A DNA stretch of 63,850 bases from Aliarcobacter sp. (GCA_028703945.1 JAQVLW010000010.1:1-63850); one strand, 5' to 3'. Counted from the first letter of the stretch, positions 28,016-38,204 are shown. Made by a program: numbers and translations. Notes: generated by a model not told the origin, from the sequence alone.

Positions 28016-30106
28016 TTAAGACGCTTTTTTAGCTACACTCAAATCTCTCTCAACTTTTAATTGTGCATTAATAATTCCAACTACATCTAAAATTAGACCT
28101 ATACTTCCATCACCTCTTACAGTTGCAGCTCCAATTCCTTGAACACTTCTGAAATTTTTATCTAGAGGTTTAACAACAACTTGATGTTGATTTAAAAATT
28201 CATCAATAGAAATTGCAACTTTTGTATTACCTGATTTTACGACTATTAACATACCTTCTTCAAGTTTTCCAAAGCTTTTTTCAAGACCAAATAATTGATG
28301 TAATTTAACAACAGGAATAAATTCTTCTCTTAACATTAATAAATCTTGAGTTCCATCTCCAATTTTTTTAATCATTTCAGAAGTTGGTTGTAATGATTCA
28401 ACGATTGAACTTAGTGGTAAAATATATTTTTGATTTCCAACTTTAATATCTAATCCATCTAAAATAGCAAGAGTAAGTGGTAACATAATTGTAATTGTTG
28501 TTCCAATACCTGCATGAGTATCTAATTTAATAGCCCCACCTAATTTATGAATATTTGTTTTAACAACATCCATACCAACACCTCGTCCTGAAATATCAGT
28601 AATTTGGTCTGCTGTTGAAACTCCTGCTCCAAAAATTAATAAAGCTTTTTCATTATCAGTCATTGTATTGTATTGATTTTCATCAATTTGACCTTGTTCA
28701 AGAGATTTTTGTGCTACTTTTTCAAAGTTAATACCTTTTCCATCATCTTCAATTGTAATAATCATTTGACCATTTGCTTGTTCCGCTGAGATACTAATAG
28801 AACCAACTTCTGGTTTTTTTGTAAGCTCTCTTTCTGCTGCTGTTTCAATTCCATGATCTAAAGAGTTTCTAATAATATGCATTAATGGATCTGTTAATCC
28901 TTCAATCATTGCTTTATCAATTTCAACATTATCTCCATAATGTTTGAATTCAACTTTTTTACCAAGTTTTTTAGAAATATCTCTTACAACTTTTGGAAAT
29001 TTAGAATAAATAGAATCCATAGGAACCATTCTAATACTCATAATTGAATCTTGCATATCTCTAATATGTCTTTCTAGTAATTCTAATCTTTCAAGTACTG
29101 AATTTCTAGTTTTTGTTTCTTCAATAGTAGATGAAAATTGAGTTAACATCGCATTAGTAATTACTAAATCACCAACATTATTCATTAATAAATCAATTTT
29201 ATCAAGATTTACTCTAATACTATTATTATTATTTGGAATAGATTTTTTAGAAGGATCACCTACTTCATCTTCTTCTTTTTGTCTAGGTTTTCTTACTAAT
29301 ACTTTTTCTTCACTAACAACAGTTTCTATTTCTGCTTTAGATATAATTTTTTCTTCTTTAATATCATTACTTTCCATTACTGAATTAGCAGTAATCTCTG
29401 GCATTTCATCAAAAAAACCAAAATTTTCTTTTTCTTCAATTTTAAAATCACTATCTTTTGTATTGTTAGAAATGGTTTCCAAGTCATCGTCATAAAAACC
29501 ATAGTTTTTATGAACTTCATCTATTTCATCGTCAGAAAATATTCCATAAGCTTTATTTTTACTATCTCTTTGTTCATTTAAATCATCATCAAAAAAACCG
29601 AAATTATCACTATCTAAAACTACTGGTACTTCTTTTTTAACTTCAACTTTTGGAGTTTTAATTGGTTTTACAACTTCAACTTTCGTTTCAGCATTTTTAA
29701 CTGCAGTTCCATTTGAATAAGCTCTAAGTTCTTCTAATAATGAAGTAGTCATTTTTGTAAAAGTTTCTCTATCTAACTTATTTGCTACTTCAAGATCCAA
29801 AAGTTCTTTCATAACATCAAGTCCATCAATAAGTGTTTCAGCCATTTCAGGGATAAACTCAATTTTATGATTTCTTAATTTATCCATTAGATTTTCAACA
29901 TCATGGGTAAACTCAGCAAATAGTGCCAACTCAACAGACGCTCCACTCCCTTTTAAAGTATGAACATCTCTAAAAAGTTGTCCCATTTCTTCATCTGTTA
30001 ATGAACCGTTATTTTCAGCCACTAATAAAACATTATCTGCTGATTCAAAGAGCTCTTCAGCCTCTTCAAGAAACATTTCTCTATATTTTGAAATATCAAA
30101 CGACAT
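28016..30106 (-). CDS. cheA: Chemotaxis histidine kinase CheA with a repeated FGFFDD linker
   Basis: The 696-residue kinase has a P1 phosphotransfer domain (1-130, H49 in RDVHTLKGSG), then a long acidic linker (130-290). The P3 dimer helices start at NSIRVNLDKIDLLMN, followed by a P4 ATPase domain (HIIRNSLDHGIE, DDGKGI, GRGVGMDVV) and a C-terminal P5/CheW-like domain. No P2 domain is recognisable. The linker holds four copies of a short motif, N/A-F/Y-G-F/I-F/Y-D/S-D/E, at residues 168-175, 186-193, 201-208 and 228-235. There is no fused receiver at the C-terminus, unlike the CheAY of Helicobacter and Campylobacter; a separate cheY lies directly upstream. Confidence 0.95.
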   Translation of the reverse strand: MSFDISKYREMFLEEAEELFESADNVLLVAENNGSLTDEEMGQLFRDVHTLKGSGASVELALFAEFTHDVENLMDKLRNHKIEFIPEMAETLIDGLDVMKELLDLEVANKLDRETFTKMTTSLLEELRAYSNGTAVKNAETKVEVVKPIKTPKVEVKKEVPVVLDSDNFGFFDDDLNEQRDSKNKAYGIFSDDEIDEVHKNYGFYDDDLETISNNTKDSDFKIEEKENFGFFDEMPEITANSVMESNDIKEEKIISKAEIETVVSEEKVLVRKPRQKEEDEVGDPSKKSIPNNNNSIRVNLDKIDLLMNNVGDLVITNAMLTQFSSTIEETKTRNSVLERLELLERHIRDMQDSIMSIRMVPMDSIYSKFPKVVRDISKKLGKKVEFKHYGDNVEIDKAMIEGLTDPLMHIIRNSLDHGIETAAERELTKKPEVGSISISAEQANGQMIITIEDDGKGINFEKVAQKSLEQGQIDENQYNTMTDNEKALLIFGAGVSTADQITDISGRGVGMDVVKTNIHKLGGAIKLDTHAGIGTTITIMLPLTLAILDGLDIKVGNQKYILPLSSIVESLQPTSEMIKKIGDGTQDLLMLREEFIPVVKLHQLFGLEKSFGKLEEGMLIVVKSGNTKVAISIDEFLNQHQVVVKPLDKNFRSVQGIGAATVRGDGSIGLILDVVGIINAQLKVERDLSVAKKAS

Positions 30107-30120
30107 GAAAACTCCTTAAT

Positions 30121-30489
30121 TTATCTACTTAAAACTATATTTACTGCTTTTAACAATTGATCTGGTACAAATGGTTTTACAATCCATCCCGTAGCACCTG
30201 CAGCCTTACCTCTTGCTTTCATTTCATCACTTCTTTCAGTAGTTAATACTAAAATTGGTTTTTTTGAATATTGTGGTATTTTTCTCAATTCGCCTATTAA
30301 CGTTAATCCATCCATGTTTGGCATATTAACATCAGTAATTATTAAATCGAAATCTGCAGCCTTAGCTTTTGCTAAACCATCTACTCCATCAACGGCTTCA
30401 GTTACATCTGTGTAACCACCCTCGTTTAGTGCATAGTTTAGCATATCTCTTAGCATTGTAGAATCATCTACTATTAAAAGCTTAGCCAT
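30121..30489 (-). CDS. cheY: Chemotaxis response regulator CheY
   Basis: The 122-residue stand-alone receiver has acidic residues D8-D9, phospho-acceptor D53 (ITDVNMPNMDG), the Thr switch in LTTERS and the conserved Lys in VKPFVP. It could bind FliM to change flagellar rotation, or serve as a phosphate sink, since it is the first gene of the che operon. It precedes cheA by 14 bases. About 140 bases of untranslated sequence lie between it and the pnp terminator. Confidence 0.93.
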   Translation of the reverse strand: MAKLLIVDDSTMLRDMLNYALNEGGYTDVTEAVDGVDGLAKAKAADFDLIITDVNMPNMDGLTLIGELRKIPQYSKKPILVLTTERSDEMKARGKAAGATGWIVKPFVPDQLLKAVNIVLSR

Positions 30490-30632
30490 ATTAAAACCCC
30501 TTAGTTTTCTTAAAAAATTATTTTTACTATACTAACTAAAAAAATATTAATTTAGGATTAGAGTAGATAAAAAGTTCGTAAGTTTATAGATTATATAGGG
30601 AATTAGTAGTTAATTTGTTATTTAAAAGAAAG

Positions 30633-30666
30633 TTCTAATGTAAAGAAAAATTTCTTTACATTAGAA
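30633..30666 (-). terminator. Terminator hairpin after pnp
   Basis: A perfect inverted repeat has 16-base arms (30633-30648 and 30651-30666) and a two-base centre, 11 bases after the pnp stop codon. On the minus strand it is followed by CTTTCTTTTAAA, which is only partly T-rich. It separates pnp from the che operon. Confidence 0.75.
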
Positions 30667-30677
30667 AAATTGTAGTA

Positions 30678-32852
30678 TTAATTTGAAGATAGTTCTATTC
30701 TATCTTTTGTAACTTTTAAAACTTTTACTTCAATTTCTTGACCAACTGATAGAATATCAGATACATTAGTTACTCTTTCTTTTGAAATCTTAGAAATATG
30801 TAAAAGACCTTCTCCACCTTTTGGTAATAAAATAAATGCACCAAAATCAACAACTCGTTCAACTTTTCCTAAAACTACTTCATCTATAGCATATAATTTT
30901 TCAAAATCTATATTTTTAACAAACTCTTTTCTTGCTGGTGCATTATTTGAAATTGTTTTAATATGTTCACAAGCATCTATAACATTTTGTTTATTTCCAC
31001 CGCTTACTTTTACGGTTCCACTATCTCTATCTAAATCAATTGAAACTGTGAATTTCTCAATAATCTCTTTTATAGTTGCACCTGCTTTTCCAATAATTAC
31101 CATTATTTTACTAGGATCAATTGCAAATTGCTCAACTAAAGGTAATGCACTACTTGGAACAATATTTTGTGCTGCTTCTTCCATTAAAGTTAAGATATGC
31201 TCTCTTCCTTCTTTTGCTTGAAGTAATGCTTCTTTTAAAACATTCAATTCAATACCACCAAGTTTTATATCCATTTGAAGAGCAGTAATTCCTTTTGTTG
31301 TTCCAGCAACTTTAAAGTCCATATCACCATCATGGTCTTCTAATCCCATAATATCAGTAAGAACTGAATAATTATTACCCTCTACAACCATTCCCATAGC
31401 AACACCTGCAACTAAATCAGAAATTGGAACACCTGCAGCTTTTAAGGCTAATGAACCACCACAAACAGTTGCCATTGATGAAGAACCATTTGATTCAAGT
31501 ATTTCAGAAACTAATCTCACTGTTTCATTATAATCATTATCAATTGTAGGCTCTAATGCTTTTTTACCTAAATTTCCATGACCTAATTCACGTCTTCCCA
31601 CACCAAACATTGGTTTTGCCTCACCAACTGAGAAACCTGGGAAATTATAATGAACCATAAATCTGTCCACTGAAGTTGATTTATCTGTTAAAACCTCATA
31701 CATTTGTCCATCTTTAGGACCAGCAATTGTTCCAACTACTAAAGCTTGTGTTTCACCTCTTGTAAATAAACAAGAAGAATGAGCTGATGGTAAAATATTA
31801 ATTTCAATATCAATTGGTCTTACATCTTTAAGACCTCTTCCATCGGCTCTTATTTTGTCATTTACAATCATATTTCTTACAATTTCTCTTTTTACAACAG
31901 AAACTGCTTCATAAATTGTTGAAAGTGATAATTCATTTGTAATACAATAGTCATTTTTAGAAATCATTTTTGCAACATCTTTTAATTGAGTTGCTCTTTC
32001 ACTTTTTGCTAATTTTTTAATAGCTTCTTTAATCTCATTTGAGAAAGTATCTCTTACATAATTTATAACTGATTCTTCAATTGTAAATTGAACTAATTCA
32101 ACTTCAACTTTTTCTTTACAAGAAGTTTCAAAACCTTTTTCATAAGTTAAATTTGCTTCTTTTAATGCCTCTTGAGCAAAAGCGATAGCTTCAACTAAAG
32201 TATCTTCATTCATTTCATTTGCATTATGAATTTTAGTAAATGCTTCAATATCAACTTCAACCATTTCACTTGAAGAGATAGTTTTCATCTCTATCATTAA
32301 TAATTCATCTTTTGAACCAGCTACGTACAAATCTAAAGTAGAATTAGACATTTGCTCAGGTGTTGGATTAATTACATAATTATTTTCAATTCTTCCAACT
32401 CTTACACCACAAACAGATTTTTTAATAGGAAGATTTGAAGTATATAAAGCAGCATTTGCAGCATTTAACGCTAAAGCTTGTAAATCAACATTTTTATCAG
32501 CACTTAAAACCATAACTGTAATTGTTGTAGGATAAACATAACCTTTAGGAAAAAGTGGTCTTAAACTTCTATCAATAACTCTTGAAGTTAAAGTTTCAAA
32601 ATCACTTGGTTTTCCTTCTCTTTTAATAAAACCACCTGGTAATTTCGCTGCTGCATAAGTTTTTTCTATATATTGAACAGTTAATGGAGTAAAATCTTCA
32701 CTTACAGGATTATCAAATTCACTTACTACTGTAGCTAAAACAACTGCATTTCCTATTTTTGCTAACACTGAACCATTAGCCTGTTTAGCTACTTTTCCAA
32801 ATTCAAAAACCTCTTGTTTTCCATTTAATTCAAATTCACAAACTGTTGACAT
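30678..32852 (-). CDS. pnp: Polynucleotide phosphorylase
   Basis: The 724-residue enzyme degrades RNA from the 3' end with phosphate and is part of the mRNA decay machinery. It has two RNase PH domains, the second with the FSVGEAKPMFGVGRRELGHG region. A KH domain (KIMVIIGKAGATIKEI, about 585-640) and an S1 domain (GKVERVVDFGAFI...GLLHISKIS, about 650-720) complete it. Length and order are normal. It follows the phosphoribosyltransferase gene by five bases at the end of purD-rdd-lptD-prt-pnp. Confidence 0.96.
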   Translation of the reverse strand: MSTVCEFELNGKQEVFEFGKVAKQANGSVLAKIGNAVVLATVVSEFDNPVSEDFTPLTVQYIEKTYAAAKLPGGFIKREGKPSDFETLTSRVIDRSLRPLFPKGYVYPTTITVMVLSADKNVDLQALALNAANAALYTSNLPIKKSVCGVRVGRIENNYVINPTPEQMSNSTLDLYVAGSKDELLMIEMKTISSSEMVEVDIEAFTKIHNANEMNEDTLVEAIAFAQEALKEANLTYEKGFETSCKEKVEVELVQFTIEESVINYVRDTFSNEIKEAIKKLAKSERATQLKDVAKMISKNDYCITNELSLSTIYEAVSVVKREIVRNMIVNDKIRADGRGLKDVRPIDIEINILPSAHSSCLFTRGETQALVVGTIAGPKDGQMYEVLTDKSTSVDRFMVHYNFPGFSVGEAKPMFGVGRRELGHGNLGKKALEPTIDNDYNETVRLVSEILESNGSSSMATVCGGSLALKAAGVPISDLVAGVAMGMVVEGNNYSVLTDIMGLEDHDGDMDFKVAGTTKGITALQMDIKLGGIELNVLKEALLQAKEGREHILTLMEEAAQNIVPSSALPLVEQFAIDPSKIMVIIGKAGATIKEIIEKFTVSIDLDRDSGTVKVSGGNKQNVIDACEHIKTISNNAPARKEFVKNIDFEKLYAIDEVVLGKVERVVDFGAFILLPKGGEGLLHISKISKERVTNVSDILSVGQEIEVKVLKVTKDRIELSSN

Positions 32853-32857
32853 ACTTT

Positions 32858-33508
32858 TTATCCTTTAATTATTTTCTCTAAATCTTCAAAACTAACATCA
32901 TCTAAACTATCATAATAAAAATCTATTTCCACAAAATGATCTAATTTCTTAATATAATATAAATCATCTGCAATTGATTCTATGGTAGGAATACTAGCTG
33001 TTGGTAAAATTGGAGTTGCTACGGAAATAGACTTAGCTTTTAAATTAATAGCTGTTTTTATACAAGCCATCATTGTTAAACCCGTATTAATTCCTTCATC
33101 AACAATCAATACATTTTTATTCTCAAATTTTTGAATCTTTTCACCATGTCTAAACTTATTAACTGTTTTGACAATAGATTCATCATATACCTGTTTAGAT
33201 TTTGAATACACATAATCCAAACTAATATCAAAGGCTTTTATTAATTCTTCATGAATTAATACCTCTTCATGCTCTGTTACAACGGCTATTTCGCAATCTT
33301 CATTGTTTGGAGCATAAATTTTCCCTGAAAACATCATATCATATTTACTATTAAGTGCCTTTGCTATAATTTTTGCTATTTCAAACCCACCATATGAACT
33401 TGATATTACAGTCCAATCTTCCAATTTCATACTATCAATTGGTAAAACATCTAATAATCTATAAGCAGCAACTTCTCTATTTTTAAAATATATTTTGTCT
33501 GGATTCAT
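32858..33508 (-). CDS. Phosphoribosyltransferase-family protein
   Basis: The 216-residue protein has the type I phosphoribosyltransferase PRPP-binding loop VLIVDEGINTGLTMMA at about residues 133-148. The usual DDG/DDS is DEG here. It resembles the putative PRTase proteins of Campylobacterota, whose substrate is not known. It sits between lptD (one-base TAATG overlap) and pnp (five bases), so its role could be in nucleotide salvage linked to RNA turnover; that is a guess from position. Confidence 0.78.
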   Translation of the reverse strand: MNPDKIYFKNREVAAYRLLDVLPIDSMKLEDWTVISSSYGGFEIAKIIAKALNSKYDMMFSGKIYAPNNEDCEIAVVTEHEEVLIHEELIKAFDISLDYVYSKSKQVYDESIVKTVNKFRHGEKIQKFENKNVLIVDEGINTGLTMMACIKTAINLKAKSISVATPILPTASIPTIESIADDLYYIKKLDHFVEIDFYYDSLDDVSFEDLEKIIKG

Positions 33509-35628
33509 TAATTATTATCTTCCATTTTATATTTTTGTTTAATTCCACCTAATGGTTTTAACATAACATTTACAAATATAATTTTTTGATCTATTGCTTC
33601 ATAATTTAGCCTAGAAGAAGGCACAACTTCATTTTCATATCTTATATCCATATTCCAACAACTATCATTTATATTAAGACTAACACCTTGCTTACTTCTA
33701 ATATTGTCAAGTAAATTGTAGTTTTCATAATATGAAAGTTTATAATCTTTAGCAATTTTATATGAAGTTACAATTCTATATGATTCTAAATCTTCTCTAT
33801 CATTAAAAATATTTTTTGTTTTTTTTGTTTCATAATATCCAAGGGTCAAAGATACATCATTATAAATAAAATTTGTATCCGCGTTGTTTTCAACAAATTC
33901 TTGGTCTTCAACATTATAAATAACTTTTCCACTAATACTTCCATAATCATGATTAAGTCTAATATAATTTTCCAAATCTTCTAATTTTGGTTCATTTAAT
34001 GAATCATATAAAATTGATTGTGAAATCTTGTGATTAATCCATTGTTTTAAAGTATGATTATCATACAAAGATTGATTTGCTGACAATTTGATATTTTTTT
34101 CTTCTCGTGTAATAGGAAAAGCCTTAAGTTCTTGTTCTTTTATAGAACCTGTTTGCGTAGTTATTTTATATAAATCACCATCTTCTTCAAGATTTTTTGG
34201 AACAATATATTCTGCTTTTAAATTAAGTGTATGCAAATAATCTTCATAGGGTTTTATTAAATCACTTCCAATTCCTACAGAAGTTCTATTTTGAACTAAA
34301 GTTCCATCTTTGTATTTTGGATTAGTAAAATTATCATAATCATATTTATCTATAATCGTTTTATTTTCTGCAAAAGCATACATATAATCATCAATTAATT
34401 GTTCACTATAACTTAAAGGTAAACTTATTTCATATACATTTGCAGTTAGACCTTCTTTCCTTGTATAATTCATAACTTTTGTATCTAATGAATAAATTAA
34501 TTTATCAACAAATAATTCTTTGTTGTAAGAGTGAAATTGTAATTGAGGTAACTCTTGTAAAGTTTCATCGTTTGATTTTTTTGAACCATCAATATAATAT
34601 CTACCATAAATACCACTATAATATTCAGAATTATCATAAAAATAATTAATCTTAGATTCAACTTTCTTATCCGTAGAAGTTAACTTATCATTATCTTCTA
34701 TAGTAATATACTCTATATCATTAAAATAAGTAAGTGATGTATATAATCCATCTTGAGAATTGTTATCTGAGAAAATATCTCTTCTTTTATAATCTAAATC
34801 AAAACCATAATGCTGTTGATTTTCCAGATTATTTTTTACAAAATAATCTTCATTCTCCCTAAACATACCTACTTTTACCTCTAATAAAGAATTAGGTGAA
34901 TCTGCATATCTATAATATGCATACGCTCCTTCTCCTCTATTTGTTCTAATTTGAGGTATTAATTCTATATCATAATTATATGCAGGAGCAAAATAAATAG
35001 GTTGAGAATAAAATAATCCTTCTCTTCCTGAATATCCAATAGTAGGAAGTAATAGACCTGTTCTTCTTGTAGTATCTGTTGGAAATCCTAAATAAGGGCT
35101 ATAAAACACAGGAACATCTTTTACATAAATTCTTGTATTATAAGCATTTATCCATTTTGCTTCTGTATCATAATTTGCACTAGAGGCTCTAATACTCCAA
35201 AGAGGGTCCAAACAATCACACGATGAAATAATTGAACTATCAAGTTCTATCTCTTCTTTTTCTTTATTTGAAGTTTTTGAATTTATCCAAATTTTACTAC
35301 TTTGTTCTTGTAAAAACATTGGATTTTGAGTAGAAGAATCTTTTTTTAAATCGACAAAAGCGTAATCACTTTGTGTTTGAATATTATTATCTTTGATTAC
35401 TAAAACATTATCAAAAAGTTCAAAAGTTTCATTTTCTTTATTATAAATAACTTTATTTGCACTTAAATAATAAGTTGGTGAATAAATAACAACATCACCA
35501 CTTGCAGTAATTATATTTTCAATAGCATCAACAGTTTTTGCAACTAATTGAAATTTTTCATTTTTTAATTCTTGAGCATATATTAGGCTTGAAGTAATAA
35601 GTAATGAAGATATTATTTTCCTATGCAT
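33508..35628 (-). CDS. lptD: LPS-assembly outer-membrane protein LptD
   Basis: The 706-residue protein has a signal peptide (about 1-18) and an N-terminal OstA/LptA-like jellyroll (about 20-130). A 26-strand barrel follows, with SPYLGFPTDTTRRTGLLLPTIGYSGREG marking its start. With LptE it inserts lipopolysaccharide into the outer leaflet. A Cys pair lies near the plug (SSCDCLDP) and another cysteine near the C-terminus (NDSCWNMD), compatible with disulfide-controlled assembly. It overlaps the RDD gene by eight bases. Confidence 0.9.
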   Translation of the reverse strand: MHRKIISSLLITSSLIYAQELKNEKFQLVAKTVDAIENIITASGDVVIYSPTYYLSANKVIYNKENETFELFDNVLVIKDNNIQTQSDYAFVDLKKDSSTQNPMFLQEQSSKIWINSKTSNKEKEEIELDSSIISSCDCLDPLWSIRASSANYDTEAKWINAYNTRIYVKDVPVFYSPYLGFPTDTTRRTGLLLPTIGYSGREGLFYSQPIYFAPAYNYDIELIPQIRTNRGEGAYAYYRYADSPNSLLEVKVGMFRENEDYFVKNNLENQQHYGFDLDYKRRDIFSDNNSQDGLYTSLTYFNDIEYITIEDNDKLTSTDKKVESKINYFYDNSEYYSGIYGRYYIDGSKKSNDETLQELPQLQFHSYNKELFVDKLIYSLDTKVMNYTRKEGLTANVYEISLPLSYSEQLIDDYMYAFAENKTIIDKYDYDNFTNPKYKDGTLVQNRTSVGIGSDLIKPYEDYLHTLNLKAEYIVPKNLEEDGDLYKITTQTGSIKEQELKAFPITREEKNIKLSANQSLYDNHTLKQWINHKISQSILYDSLNEPKLEDLENYIRLNHDYGSISGKVIYNVEDQEFVENNADTNFIYNDVSLTLGYYETKKTKNIFNDREDLESYRIVTSYKIAKDYKLSYYENYNLLDNIRSKQGVSLNINDSCWNMDIRYENEVVPSSRLNYEAIDQKIIFVNVMLKPLGGIKQKYKMEDNN

Positions 35629-36058
35629 TTACAACCAACGTTCTACCTATAATATCATGAAAAGTTTTTCTTCCATTATTAAAAAATCCTATTAGAAAAC
35701 CAATATAGAAAAACATTTCAGAAAAGATTCTTCCAACTGCTCTTAAAAAAGATGAAATTATAGAAACTTTTCCCCATTTATTTGCATCTATAACTCTTAT
35801 TTTTACAACTATTTTTCCAATTGTTGCACCATAATACCAAACAAAAAAAGTTTGATATATAACTTTTAATACAATTAAAGGAAATGCTAATTCTGCTTTT
35901 AATAAATACATTAAAGCATCCATATCCTGACTTACAGAAATTATATCTTCCCAAAAAATCATCATAATAATTATAGTTATTAAAAAATCATCAATTACAT
36001 AACCCAATGCTCGAGAGCGCATTGAAGCTAACTGAAGATTATCGCTATTAATTTGCAT
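35621..36058 (-). CDS. RDD-family membrane protein
   Basis: The 145-residue protein starts with the RDD signature variant RSRALGYVIDDFLI (about 14-27; the first Arg and two Asp of the family are clear), has three hydrophobic spans and contains YGATIGKIVVKIRVID. Such proteins are found in many bacteria; some are linked to ion homeostasis, but the role is not settled. It lies between purD and lptD with a six-base gap and an eight-base overlap. Confidence 0.82.
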   Translation of the reverse strand: MQINSDNLQLASMRSRALGYVIDDFLITIIIMMIFWEDIISVSQDMDALMYLLKAELAFPLIVLKVIYQTFFVWYYGATIGKIVVKIRVIDANKWGKVSIISSFLRAVGRIFSEMFFYIGFLIGFFNNGRKTFHDIIGRTLVVNA

Positions 36059-36064
36059 AAATTT

Positions 36065-37330
36065 CTACTTTAAAGCTTGATATGCAATATCAGATCTACA
36101 TTTTTTACCAGCAAAATGTACTTGTCCACATAAGGCATAAGCTCTATCTCTAGCTTCTTTTATACTTTTCCCAAATCCAACACAAACTAATACTCTTCCA
36201 CCTGTTGCCATTAATTTATCATCAATCTTTTCAACACCAGCATATGAAATATGTGAGTTATTTAATAAATCTTCATCAACTATTTTATCAACAATAATTT
36301 CAGCGGGTGTACTCGAACTATAAGGATAATTTCCACTCGCCATTACAACTCCTACGCTAAACTCATTTTTAATTTTAATATCTAATTTATCAAGTTGTTT
36401 AGTTGCGCCTTTGTAAAAAAGTTCAGATACAGGAGTTTCTAATAATGGCATTAAAATTTCACACTCAGGATCACCAAATCGAACATTATATTCTAGAATA
36501 ATTGGCTCGCCCTTAACAACCATTACTCCAATAAATAAAACACCCTCAAAAGGAGCACCCTCTTTTTTCATTCCATCAAGTGTTGGAATAATTACTCTTT
36601 CTTCTAATTTCTTGTAAATATCATCATTTACAAGTGGTGTTGGAGCATATGCACCCATTCCACCAGTATTTGGTCCGGTATCCCCATCACCTATTCTTTT
36701 ATGGTCTTGTGCTGCTGGTAATATTTTATAATTTTCACCATCACAAATAGCAAAAACTGATAATTCATAACCATCTAAATATTCTTCAACTACTATTGAA
36801 GTTCCGGCATCACCGAAAGAAGTACCAGATAACATATCAGATGCTGCTTCTTTTGCTTCTTGTTTAGATTGGGCAATAATTACACCTTTTCCACCACATA
36901 AACCATCTGCTTTCACAACAATTGGAATATTCATTGTATCTATAAAATCATATGCTTCTTTTTCATTTGAAGTCTCAATAAACGCTGCTGTTGGTATGTT
37001 ATATTTTTTTAATATATTTTTCATATAAACTTTTGAACCCTCAAGTTGAGCAGCTGCCGCACTTGGTCCAAAAATTGTTAAACCATTTTGTTTAAATATA
37101 TCAACAACACCATCTACTAATGGAGCTTCTGGTCCTACAATTGTCAAATCAATAGAATTATCTTTTGCCCAAAGAGCTAATTGATTATAATCTTTAATAT
37201 TTATATTTGTTCCCAATCTGTCAGTTGCACCATTTCCTGGCATAAAAAATAGACTATGAGCATTTTCTTTGTATATTGCTAATCCAATAGAGTATTCTCT
37301 ACCACCATTACCAAGTATCAATATATTCAC
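36065..37330 (-). CDS. purD: Phosphoribosylamine-glycine ligase
   Basis: The 421-residue ATP-grasp enzyme makes glycinamide ribonucleotide, the second step of purine synthesis. Diagnostic stretches are [12 protein letters not shown] (4-15), [22 protein letters not shown] and [12 protein letters not shown]. The start codon is GTG, with AAGGAA about six bases upstream. It follows the 6S-like RNA gene by about 25 bases; from memory, 6S and purD are also adjacent in other Campylobacterota. Confidence 0.96.
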   Translation of the reverse strand: MNILILGNGGREYSIGLAIYKENAHSLFFMPGNGATDRLGTNINIKDYNQLALWAKDNSIDLTIVGPEAPLVDGVVDIFKQNGLTIFGPSAAAAQLEGSKVYMKNILKKYNIPTAAFIETSNEKEAYDFIDTMNIPIVVKADGLCGGKGVIIAQSKQEAKEAASDMLSGTSFGDAGTSIVVEEYLDGYELSVFAICDGENYKILPAAQDHKRIGDGDTGPNTGGMGAYAPTPLVNDDIYKKLEERVIIPTLDGMKKEGAPFEGVLFIGVMVVKGEPIILEYNVRFGDPECEILMPLLETPVSELFYKGATKQLDKLDIKIKNEFSVGVVMASGNYPYSSSTPAEIIVDKIVDEDLLNNSHISYAGVEKIDDKLMATGGRVLVCVGFGKSIKEARDRAYALCGQVHFAGKKCRSDIAYQALK

Positions 37331-37353
37331 GATAATTCCTTGTTTAATAATTT

Positions 37354-37526
37354 AAAAAATCCGAGTAGCCGTTAACCATCAAAATGGCCCTAAAAGCCAC
37401 GAAACGCACATGAGCGTATATTTTAGGAGCAAAAACGCATGAATTGCTACACACCATACAACTGCTATCATGTACAAAAATAAATTATCGGACCCACAAC
37501 AATGGAAATCCCGAACTACTTAGATT
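37354..37526 (-). ncRNA. ssrS: Structured RNA, probable 6S RNA
   Basis: This gap is clearly richer in G and C than its surroundings and has no reading frame. On the minus strand its ends pair: AUCUAAGUAGUU near 37524-37513 with GGCUACUCGGAU at 37371-37360, directly before a run of six T. Inside is a second long stem (UCCUAAAA with UUUUAGGG) capped by an ACGC-loop-GCGU hairpin. A promoter box TAAAAT is at 37537-37532. Length (about 170), long rod shape and place before purD all fit 6S RNA, which binds sigma-70 polymerase. Only a covariance-model search would settle the family. Confidence 0.65.
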
Positions 37527-37531
37527 GTCTT

Positions 37532-37537
37532 ATTTTA
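37532..37537 (-). promoter_or_regulatory. -10 box of the 6S-like RNA promoter
   Basis: The minus-strand TAAAAT lies about six bases before the predicted RNA 5' end near 37526, with the T-rich -35 side expected in Campylobacterota. No canonical -35 is seen. Confidence 0.5.
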
Positions 37538-37560
37538 TCTAAAGATGTTTAAATTTGAGT

Positions 37561-38193
37561 TTAAAAAAAAGATTGCTTAGCAAGATTTACACACTCATCT
37601 ACTGATGTTGTAGAACTGATTGTGTATTCAACTTCTTTTGGTAAATATACAGCAGTAGTTTTTCCAATAACAATTGCTTTATAAGAATCTTTCCAAGAGT
37701 ATTGATTAAAAAAACATTCTACACTTGATGGTGAAGTAAAAATAAATATAGAATTATCTTCTAAAACTTTTGTAGATTTTTTACAAGATGTTTTATAAGC
37801 TACTAATTCATCTAAAATAATTCCATTTTCTTTTAATATTTCTACCAAATTTGATACAGTTTTTGAAGCTTTTATATAAAGAACTTTTTTATTATTTAAT
37901 ACAGATATTAATTCCTGAGCAAATTCATTTCCATGTGAAGTAATTCCTGTAAAAACAACTTTCCCTCCTAAATCCTCTATTATTTGAGATGTTTTAGGAG
38001 CTATTACATAACAATCTTTATTTTTCCATTCTTGATTAAATGAATCCAAAGAATAAACTGCATTTTTTGAAGTAAAAATTAAAGCATCATATTTTGATAA
38101 ATCAATATTTGATTTAATATATTCTATGTGAAAAACTTCTAAATTTTCCACATCTGAATATTTCTGATTATTCAAAAGATATATTTTTGCCAT
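37561..38193 (-). CDS. hemD: Uroporphyrinogen-III synthase
   Basis: The 210-residue protein has the two-lobe HemD fold with little sequence conservation; the recognisable parts are FTSKNAVYSLD (about 41-51), YKTSCK and IFTSPSSVECFF (near residue 150). It closes hydroxymethylbilane to uroporphyrinogen III with inversion of ring D, on the path to heme and siroheme. It follows der by 11 bases; a 6S-like RNA gene lies after it. Confidence 0.85.
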   Translation of the reverse strand: MAKIYLLNNQKYSDVENLEVFHIEYIKSNIDLSKYDALIFTSKNAVYSLDSFNQEWKNKDCYVIAPKTSQIIEDLGGKVVFTGITSHGNEFAQELISVLNNKKVLYIKASKTVSNLVEILKENGIILDELVAYKTSCKKSTKVLEDNSIFIFTSPSSVECFFNQYSWKDSYKAIVIGKTTAVYLPKEVEYTISSTTSVDECVNLAKQSFF

Positions 38194-38204
38194 ATTACAA
38201 CTTC

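Noticed and set aside
37331-37560. RNase P RNA, tmRNA or SRP RNA in the gap before purD
   Set aside because: The region is too short for RNase P or tmRNA, has no tRNA-like ends or tag frame, and lacks the SRP tetraloop helix. The paired ends and central stem fit 6S better.
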